Source: Niebla homalea (Eukaryota; Ascomycota; Lecanoromycetes; Lecanorales; Ramalinaceae). From it: a DNA stretch of 64,000 nucleotides. Where the stretch lies: positions 124,001-188,000 of the forward strand of contig JAHGAU010000004.1 of assembly GCA_019925105.1 (NCBI GenBank), read 5' to 3'. Position numbers and translations under genes: made by a program. This document shows, piece after piece, positions 11,145 to 23,714 of this stretch (its first letter is position 1; every line of letters starts with the position of its first letter). Below the pieces are notes generated by a model. That model was not told where the DNA came from. It searched no databases and worked only from the letters and a program-made list of their open reading frames with translations.

Positions 11145-12547
11145 TGATATCTATAACGTTAGGATTAAAAACCGGTATTTACCCAGCCTTTACTTTTATC
11201 CTAAAAGATTAAAAGCATTTATAGCCGTTTAAAGAATAATAATTTATTTATATGCTTTTTCTAAGAAATCCGTAATATTATAATTAAGTTTTTTTAAGGG
11301 TTACCATTAAACCTATTACTTTTTTATCTCCTTACGGGTTTACTTTATATTAATATTTTAAATAGTAGCTTTAAATACCTTTATTTATATATATATTATT
11401 ATTATCTTAATCGTAATTATTTACCTATCTTATTATTACGGTTATTTTTTTAAGGACTCTTAAATAGCGTTTATTATCGTATTTTTCCGGTTATAAAAAA
11501 TATTTTCCGATTTATATAATTATTATAACCGGCATTTATTTTTCTTTTTCCTTTTTAACCGGTAATAGGCCTTTTTTTATAAGGTCTTCGGTAACCTTAT
11601 TTATTTTATTAATAAAACTAAACTAGACTAATAAACCTATAAATATTATAAATTTTACGGCTGTCCGGATACTTTATTTTATTAAATTTATTCTATAATA
11701 ATTGTTTATCCCGGCCTTTTTGATTAATCCCGTTTTAAGCTTTATATATAATAAATAGAAAATAAGTATATAAGTTACGTTTGATTTCCTTTATTTATAT
11801 TTATAGTTAATATCTATTCGGCCGCCGGTATATATAATAAAAAGGAAGTAAATTAAATTCTTTTTATTTATCCGGAGTTAAATTATTAATATATTATTAC
11901 CCTTCCTTATAATCTTATAATAACGGAAATTTTTATTAATAATCTTTTTATTATTTAAGGTTAAATACCACCGCCTTTAAAAGATCGATTCTTTTTATTT
12001 ACGTTAACGTTTAATTTATTATATTATAATTTACTTAATAATTACCGTTATTTTCGCCCTTATAATCCCTTTAATCCCCGCCCCTTTTACGTTAAATAAG
12101 AGTTTATATATACCTATATTAGCCTCTTAAATATTAATCAAGTCGACCTTTTTTTAATTTATTTAAGCTTCACTTTAATAAAAAGGATAGATATTTCTTT
12201 TTTACGCTTTTTCGTCCGGGATTTCTTAAGGTTTATACAGATCTATTCATTGCTTATTACTATAACCGGGTACGTATACTTCTAAAGTCTCGTTTAAACG
12301 ATTACTTAATCGAAGATTAATTTAATTAGTAATATAAAGACTTTACGTTTTAATACCGGGACGGAGATCACCTTATATATCTTATTAATTATTCTTAAGT
12401 ACCGGTTGTAAATCTTTTATATTTATTAAACAAGCTCTTTCCTATATTTAAAGGTATTTTTAAATATATATTAAATAATTATTATATATATTATAATTAG
12501 ATTTATTATTATTTAATAAATAATTTTAATTTTCTATAAAGTAACTC
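11145..12547 (-). mobile_element. LINE A3, segment 2
   Basis: This resumes the minus-strand LINE after LTR-a: 3' UTR-like sequence, then the C-terminal half of ORF2 in antisense (compare 61460-62840 of A5). It is RIP-saturated. It ends at 12547, where a 530 bp foreign element is inserted in an AACTCTTTACG motif that is intact in A5 near 62830. Confidence 0.85.
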
Positions 12548-13077
12548 CATCAGCAAATTTGCGACCTGCTCAGAGCGAGTAGCAAAAAAAAAAGGAATTT
12601 ATTCACTCAGACCGCTCGTGAGTTACTCACGAGAATCCCGGAAAACTCATAAACGCTCCGAGCGGTCCCGAGCGGGTAAAAAAAAGTTTAAAATAAAAAC
12701 GTTTAAAACGGTAAAATAACAGTTTTTATTTTTTATAAATTTTTTTTTATTAAGCTTTCATAATAACGGGTATAGCCGTAACCCCCCTATAAGCCGTAAT
12801 ATTCAACATTTTTAAAAATTAATTACAGATTCAGGTTTTTTAGCTCAAAGTTACCCTAGTAGCTAGTAATTTATCCTTAAGGGGGGGTAGTTAAAGGGGG
12901 TAATTTAATTAAAAATACGTTAAGTTAAAAAAAAATTAAAACTTACGAGAATCCAACGAGCAAGCCGGATACTCGTGAGCGCTCAGAGGTTAAGCGAAAG
13001 GGGATATTAGCTTAACCTGCTTAACCTGCTCGCTTACACTCGGAGTGCTTATATGCTAGTTCACAAATTTGCAGATG
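12548..13077. mobile_element. 530 bp non-autonomous inverted-repeat element (MITE-like)
   Basis: Left end CATCAGCAAATTTGCGACC and right end, reverse-complemented, CATCTGCAAATTTGTGAAC form imperfect terminal inverted repeats. The interior is rich in CTCGTGAG/GAGCG motifs and short palindromes, has no open frame, and keeps CpA/TpG and CpG, so it is hardly RIP-mutated. Comparison with the empty site in A5 suggests a duplication of only 2-3 bp (TC or CTC), which rules out hAT (8 bp) and Tc1/mariner (TA). Superfamily not assigned. Confidence 0.7.
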
Positions 13078-15811
13078 TCTTTACGTTAACGTTATAAGGT
13101 AAGTAAGACCCTTTTCCTATAAGATTATTTTCTTTTAAATTTTTTTTATATAATCCTTTTAATCTAACTTTCCGTTAACTTAAAGGCTGAAAACTTTAAT
13201 ATTAACTTCCTGTTTTACCGTGATTTTATTTAAGATTATTATAGTTATTATGTCGTATAACTTCGGGCTCTGAACTATATATATATATTTATATTTATAT
13301 AATATAAATTAAGTATTATACGTTTTTATTTATTATAAGTAAACTTCGTAAGCCTAGTTTAGCTTTAAATAATTCATGTAAATAAACGTATTATAAGCGA
13401 GAAAATAAATATTATTGATAAAACCTTTTATTTAAATTATTTACTTTAACTTTATTAATTCTTTAATTAACGGAATATTAAAGAAAAAGCATAAAACTAA
13501 AGAAATAAATAATTTTTAAGGTATCCTAATTATCGTTAATTCTGTTAGGCTTATCTTTTAATTTAAGTTAAATAATATTATCCGGTTACTTGAAAAACTT
13601 TCCGTTTAAGTTATAAAAAAAATAATATCCTTTTATTCCGTAAATGATAAAGTAATCTTTAATAATTTACTTTATTAAAGGCTCCGGGGACGTTTAAAGA
13701 AAAAAACTTATTATATACTTTTTCTTATGGCCTTATACCGTATATATACTATTAATTAGGCCCTTTAAGGCCGTTTTTATTAACCTTTTTTTCGTCATAT
13801 TTATCTGTTAATGAAAAAGGAGCCAGTATTCTTTTATGTAATCGTTAAGGATCTTTATAATTACCGTTTTTAAGGCTTTCCTTAACGTATAAAGAAATAT
13901 AATCGGCTTATAAACTTTTATTTTTACGTAATCCGGCTTAATTAATTTCTTAAGGATAATCGTTTTAACCTTTTTAAACTTACGGGGGTAATAACTAACC
14001 TTAAGGGAAATTTAAAATAAATAAGTAAAGACCTTCTTAAATAATAATATTATTATTGATAAAAACCTATTTAAGATTCCGTTTAATTTAAAGGCTTTAT
14101 TTTTTTTTAATTTATTAATCGCTTTAATTATTATCTTTAAAGTTATTTTTTTATTAATATTTACCAGGTTAAGGTATATAGCTTTTTTAAAATCCGTTAA
14201 ATCGGCGTTTAATAAAGGAGGGAAGAAAGCCTCCTTAAGGGCCTCGATTTTGCTATTAAAGGCATTAACTATTATACCGATAAACCTCTTAAAAAACGGG
14301 AATTTAATAATAGGTTTAAGTTTCTTATTTTATTTTTTATTATACTTTATTAATTTCTATATTTTATAAAAGGAAACGGTTAAGTTATAAACTTTTAACC
14401 GGAAGTATATTTATTTAACCTTTTTAATAATCCTTTCTTTCATTTTTTGGGCTTTTGTTAATTACGTAAGTATTTCTTAATTCCTATATTTAGTACTTTA
14501 TTTCATTAACGTTTTTACTTTTATAATCGTTATCCTATACTTTTCGTTTTAATAAGTCTTAATTCTTTAAGATGGTTTTATTCTTGGGATTATTACGTTA
14601 ATTACTTTCTTATTTCGTTTAATGTTTTTATTATTTACTTAATAAAGAAATTAATTTAGTCCTTATTATTTAATTAAAGAAGCTCTATTAATTACGTTAT
14701 CATTTCCTTTACCTTTATACGTAATTTTACTTTTTTGACCGTTTTTTACGCTTTTCTTCTTGATATTAACGGCGTTATATTAATTAATTAATTTAAGGTT
14801 ATTTATATTAGTATATAATTTAAGTTATATTTTAAGTCTTTTTAAGGTTTATACGTTATTATTACGTTAATAATCCTTTTTATATCAAACGTTAAATTAA
14901 TCGTTATTTTAAATCCCCGGTTCTTTTACATTATAATACCTTAAGGTATTAATAATAAAAAAATTAAACGTTATAGTAATTATGAATAGTTCCTTTAACT
15001 TAACGTAATTAATGGTATAGTTTTTTTTATTTTATATATTATAATAAAAGTTAAAGTCTCTTAATATAATATATTTACCGGGTAAAAATACGATATTTCT
15101 AAGTAACGGTATCGTTAAAGGTTTTATTTTATTATTTAACGGCGGATTATATATATTATAAATATTTAAGTCGTTTCCCGTATTCTTTTCTTATGTAATC
15201 CGGAGCATATATAAATTCTTATTATAATAAATAATATTTTCATTATTTATATTTAACTTCTTTTTTATAAAAAAGTACGTTTAAGTTATTTTATTTTTTT
15301 TAAACGTTAAATAAAACCTTTTACCCGGGTTAATTAAAGAATAAATATACGGGCTATATAGTGGCTCCTATATTATTATAACGTTAACGTCCTTTATTTC
15401 TTTAAACCTGAATATTAATAATATTATTTTAATCATCTTATTTTATACGTTATATTATATTATTTTTAATAGTATTAATATATTATATATTAATTTCTCT
15501 CGGGGTTTTTTTATTAACTTTTATTTAAGTTATTAACCTTTTATTAAAGTTAAGTATCGTTTATTCCGGTTTCTTAATAGTTATTATTATCGTTTTAAGA
15601 TAGCCAGACTTAAAGATTAACGTTATAATAAGCTTTTTCTTCTTTATATTATTTATTACGGCTTTTTATTTATCTTCGTCCGGCTAACTTTATACCCGTT
15701 TTAAAATTAACCTTAATTAACTTATTAATTTAACTTTATTTAAACTATACAGTTAGATTTTAATAGTTATCCTAATCTTTTTACGTTTAATCTCCTTAAT
15801 TTTTATTAAAT
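13078..15811 (-). mobile_element. LINE A3, segment 3 (RT and endonuclease region in antisense)
   Basis: This continues A3 from the CTTTACGTTAACG motif up to the hAT element. It contains, in antisense, the RT core and the start of the endonuclease region; order and spacing match A1 and A5. RIP-saturated. The host sequence ends in ATTTCGGG (15812-15819), the 8 bp duplicated by the hAT insertion. Confidence 0.85.
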
Positions 15812-15819
15812 ATTTCGGG

Positions 15820-15965
15820 TACTCCGGGAAGCGGGACGGGATATATCCCATAGGATAGGGATGGGATAGGGATAAGATAGGGATAAGATAGGATGGAGTC
15901 GCTTTTATCCTATCCCGTATTAGCTTAAAATAAAACGGGATAAGATTAGGATATATTAAGATCTT
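15820..15965 (+). repeat. hAT left terminal inverted repeat with subterminal array
   Basis: After TACTCCGGGAAGCGGGACGG come several units of GGGATAGGGAT(A) type, then TATCCC in the opposite sense, ending with a GGATATATTAAGATC motif near 15946-15962. hAT transposases bind subterminal repeats, so the array may be a binding region (inference). CpA/TpG-poor, G-rich units are naturally resistant to RIP. Confidence 0.8.
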
Positions 15966-16389
15966 AATGGTAAATTAAATAAAACGCGTCGTAAATAAAG
16001 CAAAGAGAATAATTATAAGGATAATTAAGAAAGTTATAATATTAAAAACTTAATTTATTATATAGCTTTATTATAACGTTATAAAAAAGCTTAAGTAATA
16101 CTACTTTAAATCTCTTTATTTTTAACTTTTCGTTAATATTTAACTTATATACCTTATTCCTTAAGCTCGTTAACCTAGGTTATACTTAAAGAGGTTAATA
16201 AAGGCAAATCCGCTTTAAAACTAAACGTATTTTAAGCTTAAAAAAGGATGCCGTCTTAAAGCTAAATTACTTAAATTAACCTAAAATACCGTTCTTATAT
16301 TAATCCGGAAAGTTATAAGCTAGAATATTAATATTACTTAAAGTAAAATATAATATTATATATACCAATAAGATATCCTTTAGATTATC

Positions 16390-16390
<1 letters not shown>

Positions 16391-16430
<40 letters not shown>
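16391..16430. repeat. (TTA)n microsatellite
   Basis: About 13 perfect TTA units inside the hAT element, downstream of the end of the transposase remnant. On the minus strand it would read as poly-Asn or similar; no function is implied. Confidence 0.95.
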
Positions 16431-16599
16431 CGTTAATATACTTTGTAATTATATTTACGTTATATATTCGTTTTTTTTATTCCTTATCCTTTTAATTTTT
16501 AGAATTATTATTATTAATCTTTAAATTTATATATAATCAGTTTAACTTATTTTCTCTTTATTTATAATAATAAATTAATATTTTTACCCGGAAAGTCGA

Positions 16600-18700
16600 A
16601 AAGATAAAATATTTTTAATTCTTGTAATAACGTTTAATAATAGAAAAGTAATACTTATATTTAACGCTGACGGAAGCGCTATAAAGGATATCTTAAGTTA
16701 CTTATAATAAGATAAATAACCTATAAAACAAGTACTTTTATTAAGTTAGGATTCTATTATTTATTTTAAATAATAACGTTATCTTACTTTAATAAGTTTA
16801 ATAAGTATAAAGATAAATATAAACTTATTATTATTCTTATATTATTTAAGTTTATCCAAAATAGGATTATTTAATAAACTTTCTTCATTTAATAAAGTAT
16901 CTAAGTCCTCTATAGCCCGCGCTTGTTTACCTAATTTTTAATTTATTAATAGGTTGAGATTAAAGCGTAAAACGTACTTATTAAAGGTTTTATAAAGGGT
17001 AGCCTAATAAACTTCCGCTTATAAAGTCTTACCTATTATTATATATTAATTTTGACCCTTAAAGACCTTATCGCCACCTTATAAAAATAATAAAATAACT
17101 TACTTATAAAATGAGTTAATTAAGCCTTAAGTCTTATTATAGTACTTAGTTAACTTAATATACGTTATATTTAATCCTTAAATAAGCTCCTTCTTTTAAG
17201 TAATCCGTTTACGTTATAAACGATTATTTTACTTTTTAATATAATTAAAAAGCTTATTATATATTATAAAAACGAAATAAAAAATCGGCGATTTAATAAT
17301 ATTTATTACTTTAATAACTTAATAAAATAACTAAGTTAATTTTATTAAATATCCGATATAAGTTTATTCTTTAAGGCTAAATTTTAAAAGTTTATTCTTT
17401 TTTTCGTTTTCTTTTAAGAACGTATTAATATTTTTACGAAGTATTAAGGTACGGGTTATTATATAGAAAGATAAGTCTTAGTGAATCGCTATATTTTAAA
17501 ATAATTTTAATAATATTTTCTTACGCTTCTTATTTTTGTTTAAGATCAAGGGATTTATAATATTATAAATATTAATCCCTTTTTATTAAACGGTTATAAA
17601 AGCCTCTTTACGCTTATTATTAACGTTAATATAAACCGTAATCTTCCGAATTTATAGCCTATTAAATAAGCATAAAGATTATTAAAAATCTATTTTATTT
17701 TTATTAATATTTTAAGGATACTTATAACTTAACCGTTAATTAATTTAACTTACTCTTCGTTAAATCGATAGTTTATATTATCGTTCATTATATTAATCTT
17801 AAGGTAACTTAAAAAGGCCATAAGTAAAAGCTGGATAATATAAGTTAAATATAATAAATATTCTATTTTCTGCTGTGTCTTTACGATATTAATAAATAAA
17901 TTCTAATACGTTTTAACTTTTTAACATAACGTAACCGTTATAATATTATTATTGCTTATATTGTTAATAATAACGGCTAAAATATAATCCTTTAGCTTAT
18001 AACTCTTAATAACCTTTATCGCAATAAATATAAGTTACTTATTATTATAAGTACCTTCTATATATTTAAAGTTAATTAATATATTATAATATTTTTAATC
18101 CTAATTAATTCAATATATTATAATCGCTATATAGGACTATTTATTATTAACGGATTAATTATTTATAATTAATAAAACCTTATTACCGTCGTTAAGAAGA
18201 TCTTTTAATAAGAGTAACTTAATCTTTTTTAAACGTTTTATTATATAATTCTTAATTATTGTTAAGGATAATAATATAAAACCTTAATTAAAATAAGTAA
18301 AAAGTTAACGTATTTTAATATACTTAATAATAGTAAATAATAAAACTATAATAATAACTTATCGCCGTAATTACTTTAAGAAATCTTTTCGTATTAAAAC
18401 CTTATTATTAAGTAAAAGTCTTATTCATTAATTAATAAGGTTCTATAAAATCAATTAAAAAAAAATTTATAATTATCTTTATAATAATCCGATTAAAGGG
18501 GAGACTTAATTATTTTATTGATTATATTAATCTAAATTAATATTTATCTTAAATTCTTAATATAATTAACTTTCTTATAGTTTTTAATCTCTATATAGTT
18601 TTTTATTCTTAATATTCCATTTTTTCTCGGGTACTATAAACCTTTATTATATTTCTTATATACGATATAAGGTAATTTTATATTATTATTAATATATATA
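16600..18700 (-). pseudogene. hAT transposase remnant
   Basis: Read on the minus strand, from high to low coordinates, conserved hAT blocks appear in order. Around 18190-18060 there is a domain like the LDxWTSxN..SYxAIxxxxI..W region with L..F.YIEG.H; around 17966-17948 NNISNN, the RIP version of DNASNN with its catalytic Asp; around 17500-17460 DIAIH*D, standing for D-(V/I)-x-T-R-W-D/N; around 17360-16980 the L..LT.LT..FY / Y..L / LN..Y.KL..YY.KT block; and at 16692-16642 DILYSASVSVKYKYYFS, the C-terminal dimerisation motif (DILSIxxxSAECERxFS). Stops are mostly TAA/TAG from CAA/CAG/TGG. The N-terminal BED finger was not recognised and the start is approximate. Confidence 0.85.
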
Positions 18701-21700
18701 ATATTTTCTTCGAAATACTTTCAAGCGTTAAACTTCTTCTTGGTACCTTATATTAAATATTAAGTTAAATACGCTTATATTTATAAGGTATTTCCTTATT
18801 ATATTAGGAACTTATTTTTAATAATTATTTTATATATATAATACTTAGACTTACGCTTTAATCCTGATATTAAAGGGTTTAATATTGGAGGGTTTATATA
18901 GATTAAGCTTATATTATTAAACGTATCGAAAAATATAATAATATAATAAAATTAATTACAAATAAGGTCTTTAAATAAGGTAAAATAATAATTAAATTAA
19001 ATACTTTTTCTTAGTAATAACTAATTAATAAATATAGTATCTTATTTACTATAATTAAAGTAACTATAAAAATAATATAAGTATATAAACTTATAATAAA
19101 ATTAATAATTATTTTTTACGTAAACCCTTTTTAGGAAAATAGTGGGATTTAATTTAAAATCTTTATAAATAAGAAAGACCTTAAAATACAATAAAAGCGT
19201 ATAAGTCCCAAAAAAGTATCTTATAATTAAGGGGTAAATAAAAATGCTTAATATAATCCCTATAAAATAATTTTTAAAAGCTTATTTTAAAAGGTTATTT
19301 TTAAAAAGATTTTTCTTTTTTATTTAATTTAAAGTAATCTTTATATTATATATAATAAAGGTTTATCCTTTATTTTTATTTTAATTTTTATATTATTAAG
19401 TTCCTTAATATTTTTATAGAAAAATAACATTAAAAAAAACAGTTTATATCTTAAGAACTATAATATTAAAAAATTAAAAAAGTTATAATAAGATTACGTA
19501 AAAGGTCCCTTAAAAAATAGTTCTAATATAAAGTATTACTTATAAGTTAAAAAATAAAAATACGTTTTATTAATAATCCTTAACGCTTTAATAATTAATA
19601 AAAGTTAGATGCCGTATTATACGAAATTCGTTAATTTTAAAAGTCTATAATATTAATAATATTAAAATTGAGCTTTATAAGATTAATTAAGGAAATAATC
19701 GGGGAAATAAAGGGTAGAAAGATATATAAATTCTATTTTATAGGTATTAAAGCGTTATAAAAAGTTACGGAAATTTATTTTATTAATAAATTTTAATATA
19801 AAATAACCTATAATAAACCTTTAATATATAATTAATATATATCTTAATAGCCTTACTTATTATTATATATACAAGATAAATTATATTAATATAAAAAAAT
19901 ATAAAATTAATCCAAACGCTTAAAGGTAAGGAACTTTCGTTCGGAATTTAAATATTATTATAAAATTTCGATTTTAATTAAAAAATTAAATTTAATAATT
20001 TTTTAAAATTATTAAATAATAAAAATTTTAACTTTAATTAATATATCGTAAGAAGAAATTTTATTAAATACATTAAGATTATTTATAATAATCTTTTTAT
20101 TAATTATAACTTTAATTAAGGGGCTAAATTTTATTATACTTTTTAATTAAATTTTTAATTAAATCATAAGTTTTTTAATTAAGAAAAATAATTTTATAAG
20201 ATTAACATTGGATTTAACTATATTCCTTAAATTAAGGACTTTTTACTAGCTAAATATATCCTTTTTAAAAAAGGTTATAATAGAAATTATTACCCTTAAG
20301 GATTATAATTAGTTTATTGGTAACCGTAATAATATGTCGATAATTAGTAAGAATTTTATCCTTAAAACCACGTATAATTAATGTTTAAGCTTTTTTTTTG
20401 CCTTCGTTATATTTATTATAAGGTTTTAATTCTACTTTTTAAAGTTATAATTCTCTTATTAAGATATAGGCTTAAATAATATTACTTATTTATTTTATTT
20501 ATAATTATTATTATATAAGAATAACTTATAAACGTAAGTAACTTTATTACGTTAAACTGCCCGCTTTTACTTAGAGAAATATTTATACGGCGGCGGTAAA
20601 TCCTTATATAAATAATTAATCTTATATTCAATTAATATAATAATAATAATCATAAAATCTTAATTAATATACCTTTTTGAAAATACGTATAAGAGTTAAG
20701 AAATCGGGTATTTAATTTATTCGTAGTTTTTATATTTTACGTTATATAAATTTAATAGGGCTATATTATAAACGTTTAATTCCCTTAAATTGGATTATAT
20801 TATAAATATATAGCCGAATATTTTATATATTAACTACGTTCGTTAAAAACTCTTTAATATTAAATTTATTTAAGCCGGCTTCCTTAATTTCCGTTTATAT
20901 TAAAAGCGTTATAAATCTCGGGTCTACTGAAATTAAATTAATTATATATATATTATAATAAAGGCTTATACTTATTATTACTTTATTATTACTTAAATCC
21001 TTTTATAAAGGATTATTATTATCTTTTATTAATTTTAATTTTCGCGTTTTATTTAACTTAAGACCGTAACTTAAAATAAAAATATTAATATATTAATTAT
21101 TAAGAATATTAATAATTATAAACGTAATAAGTATAAAGATAATTATATTAATTAATATACTGGTTATTTATAACGTTTTTTTAATTTATACCTCCAATAA
21201 AACCCGGTTTTTAATAATAGCCTTCTTTTATTTATTAATCCTTTTTAACTTAGATAAATAATAGCTTAAAGCGGTCTAATCAATATACTTTATTTTTTCT
21301 AATTGTTATTTTAAAGGGTAAAATTAAGTAATCCGATTACGTAATTTTATTATATATAAGTTTTATGAAAGCTTTTCTTCTACCTTATATTTTCCTTACG
21401 GATTAGGCTTTTTACCTCGTAACTTATAAGGTAAGCTATCCTAAAGAATAATATCGTTAATCGTAAAAGATTTATCCTTTAAAAGCTTTTCTTTTACTTT
21501 AAGTTTTACTTACGGATTAAACTTCTTATTACGTAACTTATAAAATAAGCTATTTTAAAAAATAATATTATTAATTATAAAAAACTTATCCTTTAAATAA
21601 TTAATATATATAAAAAAAGCGCTTAAGCTTTAGACTTTTAAAGCTTTTTATATACAACGATTATTCTTTTCGGATTGTACCTTTAAATAAGAAGTTTATA

Positions 21701-23086
21701 AAAGGGTTCTTAATATAATCTATAATTATAAGACTTAAAATTATGATATTATAAGGATATTAAAATAAGAAATTACTTAAAAAGTTACTTAATAAGAGAA
21801 AAAGTAAATAAGGAATTAAGAATTTAAAATCAGGAATTTTAATAAATATATTAATAAATTTATAAATAAGATAGGCGTTAAACCTAATTTATTAAAATTT
21901 TTAAAATTAAATCCCGGGGCTAAGAATCTATAAAAAATTATATTTTAATTATTATAAAGATTAATATAAATAATCCGGTTAAACGTTAAAATAATAATAT
22001 TATTAAAACGATATATATTACGCTTATTATTAAGTTTTTAAAATAATTTAAGACCCTTTTTTTTTTTTAAGTTAATTAAAATCGGGGTTAACGCTATATA
22101 GGCCCCGTAAGGATAAAATAGTATTATATTTAATAGCTTTAATTATTAAAAAAATAAATAAAAAGGTTATTAATTAAAATATTAAGTAATAGCGAGATTA
22201 TACTTATTACTTTATATTATTTAACTTTTTTCTAAGCGAATTTAAAGTATTTACTTTTTTAACGTTAAGTTTAATTAAGTATAAATCTCGGCGGTATTAA
22301 GATTTATTTTAAATCCGTATTAATTAATAATGCTACTTTAAAGAATCTTTTACTTTTTACTTAACTATATTTATATTTTATACTTATTTAATATTTATCC
22401 TTTATATCTTTTTAATTATTAAATAATTAATAGATATTACTTTTATATTATTATACGTATATTATACCGCGTATAATAACCCGTATTAATTAGATTGTTA
22501 AAAAATTAATTAAAGGAAGGTTTTAATTATTAATATAAATATATAATACGAAGACTTTAAGAGGTTAAGGAATATTAATTATTAAAAAGAAATATAAAGT
22601 ACGAATAAAAAGTAAGTTTTTATTATAATTATTATTATAATTATTAGGATTAATATAATTAATTTAATAAAAATTTTATATAAAATTAAGCGCTATTAAA
22701 AGTTAATTAAACCTTAACTCCTTTTTACGTTAATAATACGTTTATATAAAAAGATTACTTTTATATAAACTAAGAAAAACGATTTCCGGTTTTAATAAAT
22801 AATTATTTATATTATCCGAAAAACAATAAAAGTATATTTTATCTTTTATTTTAAATATAAGACTATTAATATAATTCCTTATACTTTATTAATTTTACGT
22901 TAAAAGTATATAATCTCGCTTATATTTATGTTAAGCACGTTATTATCCAGGTTAAAAATAATTAATTAATTAAAACGATAATATAAGCCAGTAAGGCTTT
23001 TTTTTTTTTTCTTTACGTTTATAAATTAGCCGAGCTTTATACTATTATCTATAAATATATAGTCATTAAGCAGTTTAACTTATTAG
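18700..23086. other. Unassigned interior of the hAT element
   Basis: About 4.4 kb of RIP-mutated sequence between the transposase remnant and the right end. Minus-strand stretches around 20650-21600 read open for long runs if TAA/TAG are taken as former Gln/Trp, and a tandem duplication lies at 21376-21600. 19950-20180 is a very AT-rich run with short inverted repeats of TTTAATTAAA type. I could not assign a protein family, and cannot tell cargo from an old nested element. Confidence 0.5.
21376..21600 (-). repeat. Tandem duplication of ~115 bp
   Basis: Two adjacent copies share CTTACGGATTA, then ACGTAACTTATAA, AAGCTAT and AATAATAT in the same spacing. On the minus strand both read as a K-D-K-S-F-T-I-N-D-I-I-L segment followed by D-S-L-P-Y-K-L-R-G-K-K-P-N-P, so a coding repeat is likely. 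Copy differences are mainly transitions. Confidence 0.6.
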
Positions 23087-23317
23087 CCTAAACGCGGTAA
23101 CAAATCCCGGGGTGGTAAATCCCGGGGGGGCAAATCCCGGGGTAATAATACCCGGGGTACTCTGCGTAATCGTAATAATAATAGTAATAATAATAGTCGC
23201 GGTAATAAATCCCATTATAATAATAACGGTAATAATAATAGCGATAATAATAACGATAATAACGGAGAGAATAATGCTATTAAAGGCGAAGATAATAATA
23301 CTTATATAGATATTATA
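23087..23317 (+). pseudogene. Arg-Gly/Asn-rich low-complexity coding remnant
   Basis: In the frame from 23087 the plus strand reads KRGNKSRGGKSRGGKSRGNN, followed by a long Asn-rich stretch, for about 76 codons before a TAA. Further TAA/TGA stops follow, flanked by repeated IN-T/KD-INT units, which looks like former Gln codons. RGG-type repeats are typical of RNA-binding proteins. The CCCGGGG units survive because they lack CpA/TpG. The frame is opposite to the transposase, so it is a different gene or element; no start codon or family could be assigned. A 65-codon frame from 23112 in another register is a shadow of this. Confidence 0.4.
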
Positions 23318-23571
23318 AATACTTAAAAAAAAAATATTAATACTTAAAAGGATATAAATACTTAAGGGGATATAAATACTTGAAAGGAGAATAATATTAA
23401 TATTAATATCGACGTTAATATAAACGTATAAATAATTAAGATTATTAATATAGAATTATTATAATTATTATTATACTTATCGTAATCTTTAAAAAGTACA
23501 ATTAATAGATAGTTCTTCCCTTAATTTTAATTAATTAATCTTTATTAAATAATATTCTAATAATAGATATT

Positions 23572-23706
23572 AAGATCTTAATATATCCCTATCTTATCCC
23601 GGCGGGATAAAGATAAGATAGGATAGGATTTAGCCTTATTTTATCCCATACGGGATAAGATATACATTGCCAAATCCCGTCCCATCCCGTCCCGCTTCCT
23701 GGAGTA
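23572..23706 (-). repeat. hAT right terminal inverted repeat
   Basis: Mirror of 15820-15965: it begins with ATATTAAGATCTTAATATAT, followed by TATCCC units and ends ATCCCGTCCCGCTTCCTGGAGTA's arm at 23706. It is flanked by the TSD at 23707-23714. The 60-codon open frame at 23667-23849 runs across this boundary and is not a gene. Confidence 0.8.
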
Positions 23707-23714
23707 ATTTCGGG

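Larger units (their letters stand above)
15820..23706 (-). mobile_element. 7.9 kb hAT-superfamily DNA transposon
   Basis: Ends TACTCCGGGAAGCGGGACGG and, at the other side, CCGTCCCGCTTCCTGGAGTA are inverted repeats, flanked by the exact 8 bp TSD ATTTCGGG (15812-15819 and 23707-23714). Eight-base TSDs and the transposase remnant on the minus strand (about 16600-18700) identify hAT. At 7887 bp it is longer than a usual 3-5 kb hAT, so 18.9-23.5 kb is either cargo or a nested insertion I could not delimit. A 349 bp relative with the same ends sits at 52773-53121. Inserted in LINE A3. Confidence 0.9.

Noticed and set aside
15820..15965. Telomere-like repeat, because of G-rich GGGATA units
   Set aside because: Units are irregular, occur in opposed orientation at both ends of a TSD-flanked element, and are not TTAGGG.
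18700..23086. Assignment of the hAT interior to a Ty3/gypsy polyprotein
   Set aside because: A K-D-K-S-F-x-I-N-D stretch looked integrase-like, but no RT YxDD, no LTRs and no zinc-binding motif could be found.
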